NCBI GenBank assembly: GCA_016281535.1
Contig: JAEEIT010000102.1
Location: forward strand, 1 to 46,223
Source of the DNA: Clostridia bacterium
GTDB taxonomy: Bacteria > Bacillota > Clostridia > Saccharofermentanales > Saccharofermentanaceae
DNA length: 46,223 nucleotides
Direction of reading: 5' to 3'
Positions 32,028 to 40,611 of the stretch are shown piece after piece. The notes under the pieces were generated by a model that saw only the letters and a list, made by a program, of their open reading frames with translations, searched no databases and was not told the DNA's origin. How positions within the stretch are numbered: the stretch's first letter is position 1; every line of letters begins with the position of its first letter. Position numbers and translations under genes: made by a program.

Positions 32028-34856
32028 ATGAGATACTATTCTTTTCACATCCATGCAAATAGAGAAACGATCAAGGCAAACGCCAAGATCAGCCTGAGAG
32101 AGTTCGGCTACGATAATGAAATCTGTTCCGTGAATTCGTTTGTAAAGAAGAATTCGCCCAACTATATGGCATTCTTCATCTTCCGCGAGGAGAATGAGAT
32201 CTGTTCGGCGGCTCTTTCTTTCGACGAGAAGAAGCACTGTATTCCGGATCTCTACGAGCAGATCGTCGAGATGCTGAGGGAACACATCGGAATAAAGCCG
32301 TGCAATGAGGAACCCTCTGAGATCACCATGTTTCAGTTTCAGGATATGCTGCAGGAGGCAAAGAGACATGAGTATCTGGCAGGCATGGGATCCAGGATCG
32401 CAGAGACTTGCAGGGTCTGGGCGTATTTCTGTAATGAAGTGGAAGACAGGTCCCTGACCTTCGAAGTGGAAGAACGTATCGCGGCGGAGAAGACTGTCGT
32501 GCCGGATATCTGTGACAAGGATTTCATCCGTGAACTGAAGAACATCGAGGACCATAAACTGGATACGGCATCGGACATGAACATGGCGCACTATACTATC
32601 TCAGGAAACAGCCTTCTGGCAGAGTTTCAGCTGGCGGAGCTTCTTGTGGGAACGCTGTATCAGGCCAATCGTCTTACCAGCAGACGTATCGTATATATAA
32701 GTGCAATTCATCCTAATCACCTGGAAAGGAATTTTCAGTTATTCGATACGATCATCGAGAATAACTACGGGGGCACGGTCGTGTTCGATCTTTCGGAACG
32801 GATCGGATGTGAAGCGTCGCAGTACCAGTCTGTGAGCGAAAGGATCCTGGATCTTTTCCGCAGGCATGGAAACAAGTGCCTGTTTATCTTCACGTACAAC
32901 AGAAACAAAACAGGCTATTCATTCTACATCCTTCCGGAGGTGAGACAGTCTGTGCTTCTGCTTACGCTTAAGGAAGGAAAGGGTGACAGAAAAGCGGCCA
33001 CATCCTATCTCCGGTTCCTGGCCAAAAGATCGCCGTATGCCAAGTATGCGAAGGATGCAGGCGCATTCATGAAAGAACTTCGCGGGAAAGAATTCACGCA
33101 GACGGATATTCTGAAGGCCGCAGAAAACTTCGGTCTCTGGTGCATCAACAGAAGTATGAATGGTATCTATAATTACAGAGTCGGCGAGGATTTTATGCTG
33201 GACCGTACAGACGATACCGAAACTTCTATGGTGAAGCTTCAGCAGCTCATCGGACTTAACATTGTGAAGAAGCAGATCGAGAACGTGATCGCGGCGGATC
33301 TTGTCGAGAAGGAGCGCCGGATTCGCTGTGAAAAAAGTGGTCAGCACATCTCTTCCCACATGATATTCGCGGGAAATCCCGGCACGGCGAAGACGACCGT
33401 GGCGAAGCTTTTCGCCGGGATCGCGAAAGAGAAAGCGATCCTGAAGAGCGGAGTCTTCATCGAACGGGGCGGAATGGATATGAATATGGTGTGCAATGTA
33501 CGCGAAGCCTTCGTCGCAGCGAAAGGCGGTGTGCTGTTTATTGATGAGGCCTACGCTATGTGGGTGCCGGAAGCCATCTCCGCCCTGATCCAGGAGATGG
33601 AGAATCACAGAGATAGTGTGATCGTCATTCTGGCCGGATATAGTGAGAGGATGCGCGCCTTCCTTCGGAGTAATGAAGGCCTGAAGAGCAGGGTGCCGAA
33701 TTGGATCGAATTCCCCGATTATTCCACATCGGAGCTGACGGATATCTTCAAGTCTATGCTGAAGCAGCGCGGACTTCGTGCGACGGAAGAAGCGGTGAGT
33801 GAAGCGGAGCGGATCTTCGACCAGACCCGGCTGATCGAGGATTTCGGAAACGGACGGTTTGCCCGTAATATCCTCGAACGTGCGCTGCTGAATCAGTCAG
33901 CCAGGCTGATGCTTTCTTACGAGGAGCCCGACCGTATTCCTGAAGAAGAACTGTATATCATTACGCAGGAAGATATCAGCAGTCTCCACGAAGGGCAGAA
34001 GGCGGCAAGGGAGCCGGGAGAAGCGATGGCGGAATTTCAGGCCATGATCGGGCTGGATTCTGTTAAAGAAGTTCTTTCGAAAGCCATTGCCAAGTTTAAG
34101 ATCGATAAGGTTCGTGCGGATAGAGGTATCCTGCCGACCAGAAGCGCGATGCATATGGTCTTTACAGGCAATCCCGGAACGGCGAAGACGACGGTGGCCA
34201 GACTTTGCGCAGAGATCCTGAATGACGAGAAGATCCTTCCTACCGGAAACTTCATTGAAGCAGGAAGGGCGGATCTTGTCGGAGATCACGTGGGTGCCAC
34301 AGCGAAACTGGTGAAGCGTAAGTTCCGTGAGGCACAGGGCGGTGTCCTGTTCATCGATGAGGCCTATGCTCTCTGTGACGGGTATAAAGAAAGCTTCGGT
34401 GACGAAGCAATCAACACGATCGTTCAGGAAATGGAGAATCACAGAGAAGATACGATCGTTATCTTCGCAGGGTATCCTCAGCCCATGATGGAATTTCTGG
34501 AGAGGAATCCCGGCATGAAGTCGAGGATCGCATTCCAGGTCGGTTTTCAGGACTATTCTACCGATGAACTGTGTGAGATCGCGAAGCTCATGCTCTCGAA
34601 GAAGAGCCTGACCATCACAGAATCCGCGATGGAGAAGCTCCGCAGAAACTTCGATACCGCAAGGAAAAACGACGACTACGGTAACGGCCGCTACGTCAGA
34701 AAGCTCCTCGAAGAGGCGGAGATGAACCTGGCCATCCGGTTAAGTGATTCGGAAGAAGAACTGACACAGGAGAAGCTCACTACAATTGAAGAATGTGATA
34801 TTCCTGTTTTCAAGCCGAACGGAAACTCCGGCTACAGGATCGGATTCGCATGCTGA
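32028..34856 (+). CDS. CbxX/SpoVK-type multi-AAA ATPase
   Basis: The product has 942 residues. ATG 32028 has GGAGG ten bases upstream; an in-frame GTG at 31941 lacks any site. Two full AAA modules of the CbxX/CfqX (SpoVK, EccA-like) family lie in the C-terminal half. Module 1 has Walker A GNPGTAKTT near residue 450 and Walker B GGVLFIDEAYAM near 500; module 2 has the same motifs near 714 and 773, each followed by a sensor-2-like GNGRxxR. The N-terminal ~400 residues include a stretch (YGGTVVFDLSERIG) that resembles a degenerate third module without P-loop. Such ATPases form hexamers that remodel proteins. No type VII secretion, Rubisco or sporulation gene is nearby, so the substrate is unknown. 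Confidence 0.88.
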   Translation: MRYYSFHIHANRETIKANAKISLREFGYDNEICSVNSFVKKNSPNYMAFFIFREENEICSAALSFDEKKHCIPDLYEQIVEMLREHIGIKPCNEEPSEITMFQFQDMLQEAKRHEYLAGMGSRIAETCRVWAYFCNEVEDRSLTFEVEERIAAEKTVVPDICDKDFIRELKNIEDHKLDTASDMNMAHYTISGNSLLAEFQLAELLVGTLYQANRLTSRRIVYISAIHPNHLERNFQLFDTIIENNYGGTVVFDLSERIGCEASQYQSVSERILDLFRRHGNKCLFIFTYNRNKTGYSFYILPEVRQSVLLLTLKEGKGDRKAATSYLRFLAKRSPYAKYAKDAGAFMKELRGKEFTQTDILKAAENFGLWCINRSMNGIYNYRVGEDFMLDRTDDTETSMVKLQQLIGLNIVKKQIENVIAADLVEKERRIRCEKSGQHISSHMIFAGNPGTAKTTVAKLFAGIAKEKAILKSGVFIERGGMDMNMVCNVREAFVAAKGGVLFIDEAYAMWVPEAISALIQEMENHRDSVIVILAGYSERMRAFLRSNEGLKSRVPNWIEFPDYSTSELTDIFKSMLKQRGLRATEEAVSEAERIFDQTRLIEDFGNGRFARNILERALLNQSARLMLSYEEPDRIPEEELYIITQEDISSLHEGQKAAREPGEAMAEFQAMIGLDSVKEVLSKAIAKFKIDKVRADRGILPTRSAMHMVFTGNPGTAKTTVARLCAEILNDEKILPTGNFIEAGRADLVGDHVGATAKLVKRKFREAQGGVLFIDEAYALCDGYKESFGDEAINTIVQEMENHREDTIVIFAGYPQPMMEFLERNPGMKSRIAFQVGFQDYSTDELCEIAKLMLSKKSLTITESAMEKLRRNFDTARKNDDYGNGRYVRKLLEEAEMNLAIRLSDSEEELTQEKLTTIEECDIPVFKPNGNSGYRIGFAC

Positions 34857-34885
34857 CGGATCCACTGCAGAAAAAGGATAAATGA

Positions 34886-34932
34886 CAGGCCGGATCCGCC
34901 CCCTATAACCGGAGGGAAACGGATCCGGCCTG
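34886..34932. terminator. Bidirectional terminator between convergent genes
   Basis: Arms CAGGCCGGATCC (34886-34897) and GGATCCGGCCTG (34921-34932) pair perfectly over 12 bases. It lies between the ends of the AAA gene (plus) and the small lipoprotein gene (minus); T-rich bases follow on the minus side (TCATTTATCCTTTTT). Confidence 0.8.
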
Positions 34933-34938
34933 GCTTTC

Positions 34939-35655
34939 TCAAGCGATTATATCTGCGCCGATCGTGCATCCTTCCACATAGTAACTCTCATAGAGTGTAT
35001 CCTGATTCTGGATCGTAAGAAGTTCCAGTCCATAGGGCTTCAGCTGATACAGTTTGTTGTGTGAATCCAGAAGGAACTCGGCGCTATCGTAGTAGAGCCA
35101 GATGAAATGCTCATCGGGATCTGCTTTCAAAATGTCATTTATTGTTCCTGTGTAGGAGAAGCCGGATGGATCAGTAGGATGACTCGGATCCAGCAAGACA
35201 GGGTCGTAGCTGAATGTGGCAGAGTTGCCCCAGATTGTTACGGTACCGACGATCTGATCACCTTTGATAATGGGATAGCGAAGGAATCCGTATTCTACGC
35301 TGTTCGTCTCGAGATTGATCATGTAGTACCCATAATCGGAAAAGTGATAATCCTCACCGAAGATCTCGTTACAGTCCCGTATAAGAATCGGATCGGATAA
35401 CCTTTCCTTGATGGTTTCGTCATCATATGGCTGGCCGGAAGTGTTGACAGGTACTTTTCCGTCTATTACGATGGGCTCTAACTCAACGCCCATCGGGATC
35501 TCCTCGGTTGTCGTCACGGTAGGTGCTTCCTCTGACGTGGTTGTAGTTGTTGAGGCCGTAGTGGCTGAAGATGTCGTTTCCTGACCCTTCCCGGAGCATG
35601 CACTAAAGCCAAAGGATAAGGCAAGACAGCATATTAGTAAACTGTTTCTCTTCAT
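34939..35655 (-). CDS. Small lipoprotein of unknown function
   Basis: The product has 238 residues from ATG 35655 (GGAGGT upstream). The signal peptide MKRNSLLICCLALSFGFSAC ends in Cys20. A Thr/Ser-rich tether (about residues 27-50) joins a ~185-residue domain with Asp/Tyr-rich strands (YHFSDYGYYMINLETNSVEY, FSYDPVLLDPSHPTDPSGF). I do not recognise the fold. It starts 29 bases after the MurD-CapA fusion gene on the same strand, so the two are probably co-transcribed and may both serve the cell envelope. Confidence 0.72.
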   Translation of the reverse strand: MKRNSLLICCLALSFGFSACSGKGQETTSSATTASTTTTTSEEAPTVTTTEEIPMGVELEPIVIDGKVPVNTSGQPYDDETIKERLSDPILIRDCNEIFGEDYHFSDYGYYMINLETNSVEYGFLRYPIIKGDQIVGTVTIWGNSATFSYDPVLLDPSHPTDPSGFSYTGTINDILKADPDEHFIWLYYDSAEFLLDSHNKLYQLKPYGLELLTIQNQDTLYESYYVEGCTIGADIIA

Positions 35656-35684
35656 ATTTCTTACCTCCATAGATTCTTTAAGAT

Positions 35685-38033
35685 TTACATCTGATCCAGG
35701 ATGTATTGGACGATGTCCTGATGCTGACTCTTCTTCCACTCTTCTTTCTCTGATTCTTCGGCGAGGGGGCAGAGGATGAAGAAGTCGAGAGTTTCTCCGG
35801 GGACACGGCCGGTCCGCATCGGCTCCGCGAAATGCGCCTGCCAGTCTGCTTCGGTGGCATTTCTGAACTGTTCGGGTTTCAGATAGGCCATCTGTCTCTT
35901 CGTGGCGGCGATGTGCATCTTCGCAGACAGCGGGGAGAGAAGACGATACTCATCTTCCTGTATGTCCTGGAAAATCACGGGAAGGGTGCCGAGATCGATC
36001 CGCTCGGTATCCCGGAGGATATCGATGCCGTAGGGCTTAAAAGTCCACTTCTCTTCGGACAGATCCAGACGTAGGAGAAGTCCTTTCTCCGTATTATATT
36101 GGGAGCGCTGATAGGGCGTGTCGAAGATGAAATTCCCGAGTGAATAGAATATCGCCTTATCGCCTACCATCTCGTAGTTCATGGGGACGTGTGGATGGTG
36201 TGCGACAACGATGTCCGCGCCCATCTCTAGATACAGGTGATATCTGTCACGGGTATAGGGGGACGGAAGGGGCGTGAATTCCTCTCCGGCGTGGGCCACG
36301 ACGATACACCAGCGGCAGGTCTTCTTGATCTCGGAAATGGCATCGGATATCGCGTCCAGATCGCTCCAGCTGAAGCAGCCGGCTTCGGTTTCTGTGGCTT
36401 TACGGCAGGCGCGCTGGTATCCGACGCCGAACATGCCGATACCGCCTGCTTCGGAAAGATAGAGAATCTTCCGGGCCTGCTCGATATTCATGCCGGCTCC
36501 GATGGTGGAGATGCCGCGTTTCTTCGCTTCTTCGAGCGTGGAAGCGATGCCGGCTTCCCCTGCATCCTTGATGTGGTTATTGCAGATGTTCCAGATATCA
36601 CAGTGATTCGCCGAGAGAAAATCCGCCACGGCCGGGTCCATGAAGTGCAGGAGCTGCTGGGCGCCCTCGGTGGCCTCGTTCTTCGTCCCTTCCATGATGG
36701 GACCTTCTACATTGGCGATGACGTGATCGGCATAGGAGAGGACGTCTCGTACGCGCTTGCTTAAGAGGTTCGGATCCTCCCAGCGATGGTCCATGTATCG
36801 GTCGAATCCGATATCGCCGGTGAAGACGAGTGTCGTCTCGCCACGAAGGATCTGGCAGAATTTCTCGCCTCTTGCTTCGAAATCCTTAAAGTGTGTGTAG
36901 GATGCGGCGGCCGGGGACATGATAACGGCCTTTCCTTTCGGGGTGATCTTTCTTGCCAGATCTACGGATTCCTTAATGTCCGATACCAGATGGCAGTAGG
37001 GAAGATCTCCGACTTCCCGGTAGATACGTTCACCACTCTCGTATGCGCAGATATACTGGTATTCGGGATGTTCCGAAATAAAGGCGATGAGGCTGGTATA
37101 GTCGATGCCACGGTCCATACCGCCGATGAGGAGCGTGCCGGTATTGCTGATACTGGTCGCCGCCTGGATCGTCGCCTGCGGAATCGTACTGATCGAGTCG
37201 TTATAGTAATCGACACCGTCGAAATTCCCGACATATTCGAGACGATGGTGAAGACCGGAGAAGGTCTCGATGCTTCTTCTTACTTCTTGTGGATCGAGCG
37301 CGAAGATCTCAGTGCAGATCCGGTAAACGAAGGTAGCATTAAACTGGTTATGGGCCCCTTTGAGCTTCATATCGAAGGTCATCGATGTATCGAAATCGAG
37401 CCTCGTTTTCTTTGCTTGGGTGTCGATCTCCGGCACGTCATTTCCATAGTACAGGAAATCTTCCGGTCCCTGGTGGATCGTGATATTCTTCTTCGCCCGG
37501 AAGTAGTTCTCCATGGTGATATAGCGGTCGAGATGATCCTCGTAGAGATTCAGAAAGACGGCTACGTGTGGAGAGAATTCCAGATCCGAGAGCTGATGGC
37601 AGGAGAGTTCATAGACGATGAGAGTATCTTCGGAAATGTCGTCATAGTAGTCGAAACAGGGAAGACCGATGTTGCCGCACAGGATCGCGTTTCCGGTCTT
37701 TCTGACATCGTGAAGGACATGGTAAAGAAGCGAAGACGTCGTGCTCTTTCCTTTGGTTCCGGTAATGCCGATCACCTGAGGTCCGAACTCTTCCATGAAA
37801 AGACGTGTCTGGGAGATGTACTTCGGTTCTTCCACATGGGTGATGATGCCGGGGCTTTTGAGGATGTAGTCGAAGTCTGCGGAAAGCTTCTGAATATCGT
37901 CTTCAGAACCCTCGACCATTTCGTAGGTCGCGCCGGGGCAGTGCTCGAGGAGGAACTTCTCGGAGGATTTTCCTTCTCTTCCTTTTCCCCAGATGAGTAT
38001 GTGTTTGTTATCCAGCTTTTCCGTAATCTTCAT
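35685..38033 (-). CDS. Fusion of a MurD-like glutamate ligase and a CapA/PgsA-like protein
   Basis: The product has 782 residues from ATG 38033, with AGGAGG upstream. Residues 1-397 are a complete MurD-type ligase: ILIWGKGREGKSSEKFL, P-loop GITGTKGKSTTS (89-100), YELSCHQLSDL, NLYEDHLDRY, HHRLEYVGNFDGVDYYNDS and the C-terminal MSPAAASYTHFKDFEARGE. Without a linker, residues ~400-690 are a CapA domain: VFTGDIGFDRYM, IANVEGPI, NNHIKDAGEAGI, VVAHAGEEFT, ADIVVAHHPHVP and FYSLGNFIFD. MurD adds D-glutamate to UDP-MurNAc-L-Ala; CapA/PgsA belongs to poly-gamma-glutamate synthesis, whose ligase CapB is also Mur-like. The fusion may add or polymerise glutamate in the envelope; whether it is the cell's only MurD cannot be seen. 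No signal peptide or membrane helix is evident. Confidence 0.9.
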   Translation of the reverse strand: MKITEKLDNKHILIWGKGREGKSSEKFLLEHCPGATYEMVEGSEDDIQKLSADFDYILKSPGIITHVEEPKYISQTRLFMEEFGPQVIGITGTKGKSTTSSLLYHVLHDVRKTGNAILCGNIGLPCFDYYDDISEDTLIVYELSCHQLSDLEFSPHVAVFLNLYEDHLDRYITMENYFRAKKNITIHQGPEDFLYYGNDVPEIDTQAKKTRLDFDTSMTFDMKLKGAHNQFNATFVYRICTEIFALDPQEVRRSIETFSGLHHRLEYVGNFDGVDYYNDSISTIPQATIQAATSISNTGTLLIGGMDRGIDYTSLIAFISEHPEYQYICAYESGERIYREVGDLPYCHLVSDIKESVDLARKITPKGKAVIMSPAAASYTHFKDFEARGEKFCQILRGETTLVFTGDIGFDRYMDHRWEDPNLLSKRVRDVLSYADHVIANVEGPIMEGTKNEATEGAQQLLHFMDPAVADFLSANHCDIWNICNNHIKDAGEAGIASTLEEAKKRGISTIGAGMNIEQARKILYLSEAGGIGMFGVGYQRACRKATETEAGCFSWSDLDAISDAISEIKKTCRWCIVVAHAGEEFTPLPSPYTRDRYHLYLEMGADIVVAHHPHVPMNYEMVGDKAIFYSLGNFIFDTPYQRSQYNTEKGLLLRLDLSEEKWTFKPYGIDILRDTERIDLGTLPVIFQDIQEDEYRLLSPLSAKMHIAATKRQMAYLKPEQFRNATEADWQAHFAEPMRTGRVPGETLDFFILCPLAEESEKEEWKKSQHQDIVQYILDQM

Positions 38034-38082
38034 GCGTCTTTCGCCTCCTGATATGCACACCCATTATACTATTTTTTCTTTC

Positions 38083-38111
38083 TTTACGTTTTTCCGGTTT
38101 TACGCTAGAGT
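38083..38111 (+). promoter_or_regulatory. Candidate promoter of the 38148 lipoprotein gene
   Basis: TTTACG (38083-38088), a 17-base spacer and TAGAGT (38106-38111) precede the TTG start by 36 bases. A divergent TATAAT on the minus strand (38063-38068) could serve the MurD-CapA gene. Confidence 0.4.
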
Positions 38112-38147
38112 GATGAAGGGGAAAAAACAGAGTCGGAGGCAACAAAT

Positions 38148-40463
38148 TTGAAATCATCTATTCGCAGATCAGCGGTCCTGATCCTGAGTCTGGCCTGTCT
38201 GCTGTTACTTGGCAGCTGTAAGAAAAAGAAAGAAACGAAGACGAAGTTTCCGGTAGATAATCATCCGGTCATGAGCTTCGAACCATGGAAGTCGGAAACA
38301 GAGCTTTTCGATGAGGCATTTTCCGAAAAAAGGATCTCCTATAAAGACATAGACGGAGACGCGATCTGTCATGGAACTGCCGGGACATGGTTTTCGTATA
38401 CGCATGGAAATGAACTGATGCTCGTCTGTCTTCAGGATGACGGCAGTATCGTGAGAAAAGATGTCGTCACTATGGATCAGCCGGGACGGGTCATAGAGAT
38501 CTCGGAGGATAACGGCACGCTGTATGCAGCAATAATGATCGATCGATTCGAAGATGTACTGGCCATCAAAGACGGCAAGATCGAATCGGTGACGCATCTT
38601 CCGACCGATCTGGAAGCGGGGATCTACTGTGAAGATCCGAAGGTCATCGATCAGACGATCTATACGCTCTGCGATGGTCAGATCCAGGCGATCGATCTTC
38701 AGGGAGAAGTCAAAAAGCAGCGTGAGATCGAAGAGATCGTCGAAATGACCGTGAATCAGGAAAGCATCTTCTGCCTTTCCTACTTCGATGAAAACGGGGA
38801 ATTCGGTCAGTTCAAGATCACACAGATGGACAGAGAAACCTGGAAAGAAAAGAAGACCGTGATCATCGACGGCACGGAAGAACTGGATTACGATATAGTG
38901 CTTTTCGCGGGAAATACGGAAACGGAACTGTATCTGTATTCGACTGACGGTGTTTTCCGATGCGATATGGAGACCGGCGAACTGAAGATGGTCCTAAACA
39001 CGGTCGATTACGATGTGGATATCATGCTGATCGAAGTAACGGATTCGCAGCTTCTCTATGAAACGAGTTTCCGGAAGATCGGTGAAAGAGAAGAATTCCA
39101 GGGGCTGGTAAGAAGTCGGATCGATCTGTCGGGAAGCTCGAAGAAGGTGATCCGTGCAGGTGTGCTGTGGGCGGAAAGTGATTACTATCCGCTGATCGCC
39201 GCATATAACCGAAGTCATACGGACTCCTTCTGCGAGATCGTGGATTACAGAGAGCAGATCATCGGGCAGTTGATCGGTTCTTCCGGTTCCTCCGGCGATG
39301 CGGCTACGGTAACGGCAGCAGATGTAAAGCGGGCCTGCCTGAGTATCCTCACGAACCAGGACGGGATCGATCTCGTGATCCTGCCGAACTACTACGCGCA
39401 GGCCTTCGCGAAGAGTCAGCTTCTCCTGGATCTGCGTTCTGATCTGGACGGCGTGGGCAATATGGTCCCCGGGATCCTGGATGCATCCCTTTCGGACGGA
39501 AAACAGTATTTCGTAACGCCTTTTTATGGCGTGAAGGTCAATTCATATGCGGGAAATGTATATCAGGCGGAAGATACCCATTTCGAAAATGCGCTGTCCA
39601 ATCCGGAGGCGAAGCGCCTCATCCAGGAAAAAAAAGTTTTTGAAGAAACGGTCGGCAAGATCCAGGAAGAACTCCGAAAGACCGGAGGCGTCTCCGAGGA
39701 TACGCTCACGATGTTCTTCCGTCTTTACGATTTTGAAAAGAATGGATATTACCAGGAGGACCTGCTAATCGATGAGATCCGAAGCGGAAGAGTCCTGTGC
39801 ATGGATTCCTCGATCTGGTCTTTCGAGCAGTTTATGAGTCTCTACAGTTACTTTGACGGTGAATATGCGTATACCGGATCGTGGGGCTACGATACGCCGG
39901 CGGCGATGGCGGAAACCTATCTCGGGATCAGTGCAAAAACGAAGAACAAAGACGCGGCGGTGGAGGTCCTGAAGTTCCTCCTTTCCTACGATGTGCAGTA
40001 CACGTATGCGGGAACCGACTGGCTGGGATTCCCCATGAATCAGGATGCGCTTTCAGGCTATTTTTCTTATGAGACCGAGAACCTCACGGAAGAGGAAAAA
40101 GACTATATCTATTCCGAATTCGCGCACTATTCGGATTACGATGAGGACCGCGCCGAGGAAGAGATCGACAGGATCATGAACGAGCATTACAGCGGGAATT
40201 CGGGCTCCGGTCAAGAACCGATGGACGCACCGGTGCCGAAGGGGATCCGAAAAGCCGAGACGAAGGCGGATCTCGAGGAGATCCGGGATGTCCTTTTCGC
40301 CATGATATCCGAAACGAAGGAGTATTATCTTCTCGACGAGACGATCCAGATGATCCTCGAAGAAGAGACCGCTGCATATTTCCAGGGAAACAGAAGCGAG
40401 CAGGACTGCATCAGCACGATCAAGAACCGGCTCGATCTTTACTACTCCGAGCAGATGAGCTAA
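38148..40463 (+). CDS. Lipoprotein with C-terminal solute-binding domain
   Basis: This 771-residue product starts at TTG 38148, with CGGAGG about ten bases upstream. The signal peptide ends in lipobox LLGSC, followed by a Lys-rich KKKKE stretch. Residues ~45-340 hold repeating strand-rich segments (IVRKDVVTMDQPGRVIEISE, LYAAIMIDRFEDVLAIKDGK) like a propeller. From ~345 a family-1-type substrate-binding domain follows (AESDYYPLIAAYNRSHTDSF, DLVILPNYYAQAFAKSQLLL, AETYLGISAKTKNKDAAVEV, ending IKNRLDLYYSEQMS). It shares this layout with the products at 283-2460 and 40612-43083. No importer genes adjoin it. Ligand unknown. Confidence 0.8.
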   Translation: MKSSIRRSAVLILSLACLLLLGSCKKKKETKTKFPVDNHPVMSFEPWKSETELFDEAFSEKRISYKDIDGDAICHGTAGTWFSYTHGNELMLVCLQDDGSIVRKDVVTMDQPGRVIEISEDNGTLYAAIMIDRFEDVLAIKDGKIESVTHLPTDLEAGIYCEDPKVIDQTIYTLCDGQIQAIDLQGEVKKQREIEEIVEMTVNQESIFCLSYFDENGEFGQFKITQMDRETWKEKKTVIIDGTEELDYDIVLFAGNTETELYLYSTDGVFRCDMETGELKMVLNTVDYDVDIMLIEVTDSQLLYETSFRKIGEREEFQGLVRSRIDLSGSSKKVIRAGVLWAESDYYPLIAAYNRSHTDSFCEIVDYREQIIGQLIGSSGSSGDAATVTAADVKRACLSILTNQDGIDLVILPNYYAQAFAKSQLLLDLRSDLDGVGNMVPGILDASLSDGKQYFVTPFYGVKVNSYAGNVYQAEDTHFENALSNPEAKRLIQEKKVFEETVGKIQEELRKTGGVSEDTLTMFFRLYDFEKNGYYQEDLLIDEIRSGRVLCMDSSIWSFEQFMSLYSYFDGEYAYTGSWGYDTPAAMAETYLGISAKTKNKDAAVEVLKFLLSYDVQYTYAGTDWLGFPMNQDALSGYFSYETENLTEEEKDYIYSEFAHYSDYDEDRAEEEIDRIMNEHYSGNSGSGQEPMDAPVPKGIRKAETKADLEEIRDVLFAMISETKEYYLLDETIQMILEEETAAYFQGNRSEQDCISTIKNRLDLYYSEQMS

Positions 40464-40511
40464 CGCGAGAAAGATCCTCGAAAAGTGCTTTTCGCGCGGA
40501 ATCGGGCCTAT

Positions 40512-40527
40512 ATGACAGATGTGTCAT
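40512..40527. promoter_or_regulatory. Small inverted repeat upstream of the 40612 lipoprotein gene
   Basis: ATGACA-GATG-TGTCAT has perfect six-base arms (40512-40517, 40522-40527), about 85 bases before the start codon. A TGC-TACACT at 40546-40554 could be the -10. It may be an operator; the regulator is unknown. Confidence 0.35.
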
Positions 40528-40611
40528 GAAGGATCAAGCCTTTCCTGCTACACTGAAGATGGTGATTTAGACTTGGTTTATTCTGGAATCACTTCGTCCG
40601 GAGGTGTGGTT

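Noticed and set aside
36786-38051. 421-residue plus-strand open frame
   Set aside because: It lies wholly opposite the MurD-CapA gene, has no ribosome site and reads as low-complexity antisense sequence of a well-supported gene.
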